A stretch of 10,564 bases of DNA from Candidatus Sphingobacterium stercoripullorum (GTDB taxonomy: Bacteria > Bacteroidota > Bacteroidia > Sphingobacteriales > Sphingobacteriaceae): contig DXEZ01000307.1 in assembly GCA_019114715.1 (NCBI GenBank), positions 1 through 10,564 on the forward strand, given 5' to 3'. Below the pieces are notes generated by a model. It had not been told where the DNA came from, did not search any database, and was given only the letters and a program-made list of their open reading frames with translations. The first letter of the stretch is position 1. Each line of letters begins with the position of its first letter. A program made the translations under genes and the position numbers. Below, piece by piece: positions 6,012 through 10,564 of the stretch.

Positions 6012-6778
6012 CAACATTAAAAATAGCTAATAAAACTTTCAACTCGAGGTTGTTTTTAGGAACCGGTAAGTTTGGAAGTTATGATGAAATGACGCAAGCT
6101 GTGATCCAATCCGCTACGGAGTTGGTGACCATGGCATTAAAAAGAGTGGACTTGGGTGCTCCTGCAGACGGTTTATTGGATGCTTTGCGCATTCCAGGCG
6201 TAGGCCTTTTACCCAATACTTCAGGAGCTAGAAACGCCAAAGAAGCTGTGCTAGCCGCGCAGCTAGCACAAGATGCACTACAGACCAACTGGGTTAAAGT
6301 AGAAATTCACCCAGATCCCAGGTATTTACTTCCCGATCCTATAGAAACATTAAAAGCCACCGAGGAGCTGGCTAAGCAGGGCTTTGTCGTGCTTCCATAT
6401 ATCCATGCCGACCCTGTTTTATGCAAGCGTCTGGAGGATGCTGGTACCGCTGCGGTGATGCCACTAGGCGCCCCAATTGGTACCAATAAAGGATTGCGGA
6501 CGCTAGATTTCCTGAAGATTATTATTGAGCAAAGTAAAGTGCCCGTAATAGTGGATGCTGGTATTGGAGCGCCATCGGATGCAGCTAAAGCTATGGAGAT
6601 CGGTGCCGATGCCGTCCTAGTTAATACGGCGATAGCTGTTGCTAGTGATCCCGTGGTGATGGCCGAGGCTTTTAAAGAAGCCACAATTTCAGGGAGAAAG
6701 GCATTCGAATCCGGCCTGGGGAGCGTTGCGGATTATGCCGAAGCCTCGAGCCCGCTGACTTCATTTTTATTCGATTAA
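6008..6778 (+). CDS. thiG: ThiG, thiazole synthase
   Basis: ThiG forms the thiazole phosphate from 1-deoxy-D-xylulose 5-phosphate, dehydroglycine and the ThiS thiocarboxylate. The 256-residue length is typical. Seen in order: LFLGTGKFGSY (residues 16-25), ELVTMALKRVDL (38-49), LLPNTSGARNAKEAV (67-81), TNWVKVEIHPDPRYLLPD (93-110) with Lys97 at the position of the Schiff-base lysine (Lys96 in B. subtilis), AVMPLGAPIGTNKGL, and VIVDAGIGAPSDAAKAMEIG with the phosphate-binding loop. It overlaps thiE by 4 bases (ATGA) and is followed after 12 bases by thiH, its partner. ThiG and ThiH form a complex in E. coli. No defects are seen. Confidence 0.97.
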   Translation: MTTLKIANKTFNSRLFLGTGKFGSYDEMTQAVIQSATELVTMALKRVDLGAPADGLLDALRIPGVGLLPNTSGARNAKEAVLAAQLAQDALQTNWVKVEIHPDPRYLLPDPIETLKATEELAKQGFVVLPYIHADPVLCKRLEDAGTAAVMPLGAPIGTNKGLRTLDFLKIIIEQSKVPVIVDAGIGAPSDAAKAMEIGADAVLVNTAIAVASDPVVMAEAFKEATISGRKAFESGLGSVADYAEASSPLTSFLFD

Positions 6779-6790
6779 AACCTCCAAATA

Positions 6791-7912
6791 ATGCATGATT
6801 TTGAACAAATATTCCGGCAGTACGATTGGGATGCAATTAAAGATAAAATATACGCATGCACCATCAGCGATGTGAAGCGCGTATTGGCAAAAAATAGTAG
6901 AGACTTAAATGACTTTTTGGTGTTGCTGTCACCTGCGGCAGCTCCTTTTTTAGAGATCATGGCAGCCATGTCTCAGCAGGCTACCCAAAGGCGATTTGGT
7001 AAGACAATACAGCTGTATGCACCGATGTACTTGAGTAATGAGTGCCAAAACATCTGTACCTATTGTGGTTTTAGCATGACCAATAAGATCCGGCGGAAAA
7101 CTCTGAGCAATGCGGAGATTTTACTGGAGGCAATGGCGCTTAAAGATATGGGAATCGAGCACTTACTTTTGGTTAGCGGTGAAGCTAACCACACCGTGGG
7201 GATGGACTATTTTAAAAATGCCATTCAGATTCTTCGCCCCCACTTTGTGAATATCTCCATGGAAGTCCAGCCGCTTTCCAAGGAAGACTACCAGGAATTG
7301 TACCTAGAAGGGATTTATTCGGTTTTAGTCTACCAGGAGACCTACCACCGGGAAGTTTACAAGCAGTACCACCCAAAAGGTAAAAAGTCCAATTTCGAAT
7401 TCCGCCTCGCTACGGCCGATAGAATTGGTCAGGCGGATATACATAAAATTGGGCTGGGCGTTTTATTGGGACTTGAGGATTGGCGCGTGGATAGCTTTTT
7501 CAATGCACTGCATATCGATTACCTGCAAAAGACTTATTGGAGAACCAAATATTCAGTGTCCTTTCCGAGGCTAAGGCCAGCGGAGGGGACCGTGGAACCC
7601 AACTTTGTTATGGAGGACAAAGATCTGCTTCAATTGATTTGTGCTTACCGCATTTGGAATGAGGACCTAGAGTTATCCATTTCTACGCGGGAGAGTGAAA
7701 AGTTTAGAAACCATGTTATTAAGCTCGGTGCAACATCGATGAGTGCCGAGTCCAAGACTAATCCGGGGGGATATGCTGTAGACAAACAGTCCTTAGAACA
7801 ATTTGAAATAAGCGATGAAAGGAGCATGCAAACGATCCGAAATGTGATTAAAGAAGCAGGCTACGACCCGGTAATGAAAGATTGGGAGAATGCCTACTCA
7901 TTAAGATTCTAA
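6791..7912 (+). CDS. thiH: ThiH, 2-iminoacetate synthase (tyrosine lyase)
   Basis: ThiH is a radical SAM enzyme that splits L-tyrosine into p-cresol and dehydroglycine (2-iminoacetate), which ThiG uses. The 373-residue protein has the cluster motif CQNICTYC (Cys85, Cys89, Cys92; CxxxCxxC) in the family block LYAPMYLSNECQNICTYCGF. It also has LLLVSGEANHTVGMDYF, NISMEVQPLSKEDYQEL, VLVYQETYH, IGLGVLLGLEDWRVD, SFPRLRPAEG and a SMSAESKTNPGGY block near the C-terminus. All are typical for the ThiH branch and distinguish it from BioB. Use of ThiH rather than the oxygen-dependent glycine oxidase ThiO is consistent with no thiO in the operon. It starts 12 bases after thiG and is followed directly by thiF. 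Confidence 0.97.
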   Translation: MHDFEQIFRQYDWDAIKDKIYACTISDVKRVLAKNSRDLNDFLVLLSPAAAPFLEIMAAMSQQATQRRFGKTIQLYAPMYLSNECQNICTYCGFSMTNKIRRKTLSNAEILLEAMALKDMGIEHLLLVSGEANHTVGMDYFKNAIQILRPHFVNISMEVQPLSKEDYQELYLEGIYSVLVYQETYHREVYKQYHPKGKKSNFEFRLATADRIGQADIHKIGLGVLLGLEDWRVDSFFNALHIDYLQKTYWRTKYSVSFPRLRPAEGTVEPNFVMEDKDLLQLICAYRIWNEDLELSISTRESEKFRNHVIKLGATSMSAESKTNPGGYAVDKQSLEQFEISDERSMQTIRNVIKEAGYDPVMKDWENAYSLRF

Positions 7913-8620
7913 GTGATGGATGATCAGTTTTTGCGATACAGTAGGCAGATATTTATTGAGGATATCGGCGTAGAGGGGCAGAGGAGGCTCAGCGGTGCCA
8001 AAGTATTGGTGGTAGGAGCAGGAGGGCTAGGGAGTCCCATTATTCAATATCTAGCAGCAGCAGGCGTTGGGCATCTAGCGGTGATAGATTTTGATATCTT
8101 AGAGATCCACAACCTCAACCGTCAGGTTATTCATAAAGAGCGGGAGGTGGGGAGAGCCAAGGTAGAGAATGCTAGGAGGTTTGTTGCTGCGTTAAACAGT
8201 TCGATTCATTTTGAGGGGATATTGAAGAAGTTGACACCAGAAAATAGTGTTGAATATATTAAGGACTATGATGTTATTGTGGACGGTTCGGATAATTTTG
8301 CGACACGCTACTTAGTTAATGATACTTGCGTAGGTCTGGATAAGCCGCTGGTATATGGAAGTATTTTTAAAAACTCGGGACAGATTGCTGTATTGAACTA
8401 CCGCGGAAGTAAAAATTTGCGTGACCTATTCCCTGAGCCTCCAAGTTCACAGGGACTGCCCGACTGTGACCGCTTCGGTGTATTGGGTGCTTTGCCGGGG
8501 ATTGTAGGGAGCATGATGGCTATGCACACCTTGCAGATAATCCTCGGCGCTAAGGTGATGTGCAATCAGCTTCAGGTTATCGATACGGCGTCGTGGGAGT
8601 TCAATAAGGTGGCCTTTTGA
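7913..8620 (+). CDS. thiF: ThiF-type adenylyltransferase (ThiS-activating), lacking zinc cysteines
   Basis: This E1-like enzyme of the ThiF/MoeB/HesA family should adenylate the C-terminal glycine of ThiS. Seen: RYSRQIFIEDIGVEGQRRL (residues 8-25), the nucleotide loop VVGAGGLGSPI (33-43), DFDILEIHNLNRQVIH (59-74) with the Arg/Asn residues that contact ATP, DGSDNFATRYLVND (124-137), and PDCDRFGVLGALPGIVGS (183-200). Cys185 matches the conserved catalytic cysteine (Cys184 of E. coli ThiF). The family's two zinc CxxC pairs are missing: the usual CYRC before LFPEP reads KNLRD, and the protein ends at DTASWEFNKVAF before the second pair. The frame opens with GTG at 7913 directly after the thiH stop. 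The ATG at 7916 is the likelier start and removes one residue. It is the last gene of the operon. Confidence 0.92.
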   Translation: MMDDQFLRYSRQIFIEDIGVEGQRRLSGAKVLVVGAGGLGSPIIQYLAAAGVGHLAVIDFDILEIHNLNRQVIHKEREVGRAKVENARRFVAALNSSIHFEGILKKLTPENSVEYIKDYDVIVDGSDNFATRYLVNDTCVGLDKPLVYGSIFKNSGQIAVLNYRGSKNLRDLFPEPPSSQGLPDCDRFGVLGALPGIVGSMMAMHTLQIILGAKVMCNQLQVIDTASWEFNKVAF

Positions 8621-8684
8621 TAATTAGCTTTTCCTGCAATATTTTGGCGCTTTATATACCTTTTTTTCAGAAGTGTTCCTTCCA

Positions 8685-8712
8685 TTGTATTTTAAAAAAA
8701 CCTGTATCTTTA
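8685..8712 (+). promoter_or_regulatory. Probable promoter of the PfkB-family kinase gene
   Basis: TATCTTTA at 8705-8712 differs from the Bacteroidota -7 element TAnnTTTG in the last base only. A TTG is at 8685-8687, 17 bases upstream, slightly short of the usual 19. An A-run lies between. It sits 165 bases before the kinase start, implying a long leader. I see no clear terminator after thiF, so some readthrough from the thiamine operon is possible. Confidence 0.5.
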
Positions 8713-8737
8713 CGCCAAGGATTTAACTACGTGGATA

Positions 8738-8812
8738 ATGGATGCTTCCTACTGGAAAGTTGTTTTTAATAGAGTGGTTTTTAGTGAAAGGATAAGTTCT
8801 AAGTCCGTTTGA
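8738..8812 (+). other. Possible 24-codon leader ORF upstream of the kinase
   Basis: Inside the kinase leader, an ATG at 8738 opens a frame ending at TGA 8810-8812. The predicted peptide begins MDASYWKVVF and ends SSKSV. I do not recognise it and there is no clear ribosome binding site. It may be a regulatory leader peptide or a chance ORF. The rest of the leader (8813-8876) is AT-rich and shows no structure I can support. Confidence 0.2.
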
Positions 8813-8876
8813 TGCATTAAATTATGGCATCGAAGGTATAGTAGTATTGCTGTTTATATAAATATTAGAAATTGTT

Positions 8877-9791
8877 ATGAGTATTGTTATTGTAGGAACC
8901 GTCGCTTTTGATGCCATTGAGACTCCTTTTGGAAAGACGGATAAGATTGTAGGTGGTGCAGCAACATTTGCTGGCCTTGCAGCATCATTTTTATACCAAG
9001 ATGTTAAATTGATTTCTGTCATTGGAGAAGACTTTGGAGATAATATTCGTGTGATCACCGATAAAGGAATCGATGTTCGAGGAATTGAGGTGGTCAAGGG
9101 AGGGAAGTCTTTTTTTTGGTCGGGTAAATATCATAACGATATGAACACGAGAGACACCTTGGTTACAGAACTGAATGTTTTGGAGAACTTCGATCCTAAG
9201 GTTCCTGATTCCTACCAAGATTGCGAGTACTTACTTTTAGCGAACTTAACACCCCAGGTGCAGCAAGATACGCTAAATAGATTGCAGAGCAAGCCGAAGT
9301 TAGTGGTTTTAGATACCATGAACTTCTGGATGGATGTTGCCCTTGATGATTTGATGGAGGTGCTAAAGAGCGTGGATGTTTTAACGATCAATGATTCGGA
9401 AGCTCGCCAGTTATCAGGAGAATATTCCCTAGTTAAGGCAGCGGAGAAGATACTTCAGATGGGCCCTAAATACTTAATCATTAAAAAGGGAGAGCATGGA
9501 GCGCTTTTATTTGGCGAAGGCCAAGTGTTTTCTGCTCCTGCTTTGCCGCTAGCGGAAGTTTTCGATCCAACTGGTGCGGGAGATGCTTTTGCAGGTGGAT
9601 TTATCGGGTATTTGGCCCACTTGAAAACCATCAACTTCAATAACATGAAGAATGCCGTTATTTACGGTTCGGCCTTAGCTTCTTTCTGCGTAGAGAAGTT
9701 TGGTACTGAAAGATTACAAAGCTTAAGCTCTTCGAAAATAAAATCTCGGATTAAAGAATTTGTGGCGCTAAGCCGCTTTGAGATGGAGTAA
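8877..9791 (+). CDS. PfkB-family sugar/nucleoside kinase
   Basis: This 304-residue ribokinase-fold kinase transfers phosphate from ATP to a sugar or nucleoside; the substrate is not clear. Family marks: VGTVAFDAIETPFG (residues 6-19), the glycine motif VGGAATFAGLAAS (25-37; PfkB signature 1 area), VLDTMNFWM (144-152), LTINDSEARQL (169-179) and the anion-hole signature FDPTGAGDAFAGGF (229-242; PfkB signature 2) with Asp236 as the catalytic base. The length fits ribokinase or adenosine-kinase-like members. Such kinases with the DTMNFW block are common in Bacteroidota with unassigned substrate. It is unlikely to be part of the thiamine operon: a 256-base gap with its own promoter-like site separates it from thiF. 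It ends before a strong bidirectional terminator. Confidence 0.9.
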   Translation: MSIVIVGTVAFDAIETPFGKTDKIVGGAATFAGLAASFLYQDVKLISVIGEDFGDNIRVITDKGIDVRGIEVVKGGKSFFWSGKYHNDMNTRDTLVTELNVLENFDPKVPDSYQDCEYLLLANLTPQVQQDTLNRLQSKPKLVVLDTMNFWMDVALDDLMEVLKSVDVLTINDSEARQLSGEYSLVKAAEKILQMGPKYLIIKKGEHGALLFGEGQVFSAPALPLAEVFDPTGAGDAFAGGFIGYLAHLKTINFNNMKNAVIYGSALASFCVEKFGTERLQSLSSSKIKSRIKEFVALSRFEME

Positions 9792-9802
9792 AGCTATTTA
9801 TT

Positions 9803-9841
9803 GTTTAAGCCTCTAAGTCAGGTTTACTTAGAGGCTTAAAC
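9803..9841. terminator. Perfect 16-bp hairpin, bidirectional terminator between convergent genes
   Basis: GTTTAAGCCTCTAAGT (9803-9818) and ACTTAGAGGCTTAAAC (9826-9841) are perfect inverted repeats around the loop CAGGTTT. It lies 11 bases after the kinase stop and 15 bases before the end of the converging lipoprotein gene. The outer TTTAA/TTAAA parts give short U-rich 3' sides in both directions. Position and symmetry fit termination for both strands. Confidence 0.8.
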
Positions 9842-9856
9842 ATCCATTACCAATTA

Positions 9857-10387
9857 TTAATCCACAATTTTGATGGATATAAACTCCCTAGATTGCCAAC
9901 CAGAAATATCCAATACTGAGATTTGAACGTGGTAATCGCCTGTATCCACATCTTTAGGGATCGCAATTTCCTGGGTGATCTCATATTCCTGAGGAGACCC
10001 CTCTATAGTAAAGCTTTTTAAGTAGTGAAAAGGATTTATTGGTGTTTTCTTTTCGCCCAATGTGCAATGCTCATCGTGGTGGTCTTCGTGGTGTTCCCCG
10101 TGGTCTTTATCGTGGGTATGGTGATCGAAGTTGTGGTGGATGCTGACGCTATAGGATGCCAGAGCGAAGTTGTCTTTTGCTAAAGCCCTAAAGGTGTACT
10201 TCTCGCCCTTATGGAGTTCCATGCACGACCGGGGGAAAGCTTTTTCATAGGCTATATCCAAAGTCGGTGGCGTCTGATCGATCGGGTCATTGTTTTCTTT
10301 GCTACATGCAAATAATAGGAGCGAAAAGATGATAGATAGGCAGGCAACTATTGCCCGGCCTTTGCTGTTGATACTCGTCGTTTTCAT
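9857..10387 (-). CDS. Histidine-rich DUF4625-like lipoprotein
   Basis: The 176-residue protein starts with a lipoprotein signal: positively charged start, hydrophobic IVACLSIIFSLLLFA, and lipobox LFAC with Cys28 as the lipidated residue, followed by SKENNDPIDQTPP. The mature part resembles the Bacteroidota domain DUF4625 (PPTLDI near the start, GEKYTFRALAKDNFALASYSVSIHHNFD, then beta-rich EYEITQEIAIPKDVDTGDYHVQISVLDISGWQS). Between residues 84 and 107 are 11 histidines mixed with Asp/Glu (HHNFDHHTHDKDHGEHH onward), closed by Cys108. This segment would bind divalent metal such as zinc, copper or nickel. It begins two bases after the stop of a TonB-dependent receptor gene, so the two are probably co-transcribed and may act together at the outer membrane. 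The function of the domain is unknown; metal handling is inference. Confidence 0.85.
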   Translation of the reverse strand: MKTTSINSKGRAIVACLSIIFSLLLFACSKENNDPIDQTPPTLDIAYEKAFPRSCMELHKGEKYTFRALAKDNFALASYSVSIHHNFDHHTHDKDHGEHHEDHHDEHCTLGEKKTPINPFHYLKSFTIEGSPQEYEITQEIAIPKDVDTGDYHVQISVLDISGWQSREFISIKIVD

Positions 10388-10389
10388 TG

Positions 10390-10564
10390 CTAGTTATTTA
10401 AATTTATTGTTAATGATAAGCTTATATTCCTGCCGGCTTCTGGAATTTCAATCATTCTATAGAAGCTGGTGTGGTTAAAGTACTTCTTGTTCAATATGTT
10501 TTTAGCGCTTAGCGCTATAGATAAGAGCGGGCCATCTTTACCCATTGAAAAATCGCTAGAGCAC
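10390..10564 (-). CDS. TonB-dependent outer-membrane receptor, C-terminal end only (runs off right edge)
   Basis: The minus strand reads open from the right edge to the TAG at 10392-10390, giving about 58 codons. They include LSIALSAKNILNKKYFNHTS, then FYRMIEIPEAGRNISLSLTI and a short NLNN end. The pattern 'N-hy-x-N-K-x-Y-x-x-H-x-S-x-Y-R-x-x-x-I-P-E-x-G-R-N' followed by an alternating hydrophobic strand is the last two beta strands of the barrel in Bacteroidota TonB-dependent receptors. The final residue is Asn rather than the usual terminal aromatic. The receptor's substrate cannot be told. The stop lies two bases before the start of the His-rich lipoprotein gene, which suggests a metal or metal-complex uptake pair. 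Confidence 0.85.
   Translation of the reverse strand, partial: CSSDFSMGKDGPLLSIALSAKNILNKKYFNHTSFYRMIEIPEAGRNISLSLTINLNN

Noticed and set aside
6307..6684. Minus-strand open frame of 125 codons inside thiG
   Set aside because: It is antisense to conserved ThiG motifs. Its Ala/Ser-rich composition is typical of a reverse-frame artefact.
10290..10478. Plus-strand 62-codon frame over the lipoprotein/receptor junction
   Set aside because: It runs antisense to the lipoprotein signal sequence and the receptor C-terminus, both of which have strong family signatures.
1..10564. CRISPR array, toxin-antitoxin pair or defence system
   Set aside because: I saw no direct-repeat array and no gene pairs or domains of such systems. 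The window is a thiamine operon with ordinary neighbours and some mobile debris.

Overview
The window looks like a chromosomal segment from a Bacteroidota bacterium, most likely of the Sphingobacteriaceae type. Three things suggest this. Promoter-like sites follow the Bacteroidota pattern TTG-N19-TAnnTTTG rather than -35/-10 boxes. A TonB-dependent receptor is followed by a DUF4625-type lipoprotein. The order thiS-thiC-thiE/tenI-thiD-thiE-thiG-thiH-thiF is common in that phylum. The genus assignment is inference, because no marker gene is present.

Left part (1-1840). The 5' end of a minus-strand gene for an exported CxxC protein runs off the left edge. A tRNA-Asn(GTT) with encoded CCA follows, with its own promoter and a terminator. 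Downstream of the tRNA lies decayed mobile DNA: a fragment resembling a tyrosine-recombinase arm domain, then a frameshifted C-terminal part of an IS256-family transposase closed by an AT-rich hairpin. About 500 bases of AT-rich sequence with no intact gene come next.

Central part (1840-8620). This is a complete-looking thiamine biosynthesis operon on the plus strand. A promoter places the transcript start almost at the first base of a TPP riboswitch. Three hairpins separate the aptamer from thiS, and the last one buries the thiS start codon. Eight genes follow with overlaps or very short gaps after thiC. ThiC makes the pyrimidine (HMP-P) and ThiD phosphorylates it. ThiF adenylates the ThiS carrier, which is then thiocarboxylated. 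ThiH makes dehydroglycine from tyrosine, and ThiG builds the thiazole. A TenI/ThiE-like paralogue may tautomerise the thiazole, and ThiE joins the two halves into thiamine phosphate. ThiL, the sulfur donor and any transporter are not in the window.

Right part (8620-10564). A PfkB-family sugar/nucleoside kinase has its own promoter and a long leader. It converges on a minus-strand pair: the C-terminal end of a TonB-dependent receptor (entering from the right edge) and, two bases later, a histidine-rich DUF4625-like lipoprotein. A perfect 16-bp hairpin separates the converging genes.

I did not find a clearly new biological system. The points most worth a second look are the start-codon hairpin behind the riboswitch, the TenI-like paralogue without metal ligands, the zinc-less ThiF, and the His-rich lipoprotein paired with a TonB receptor.
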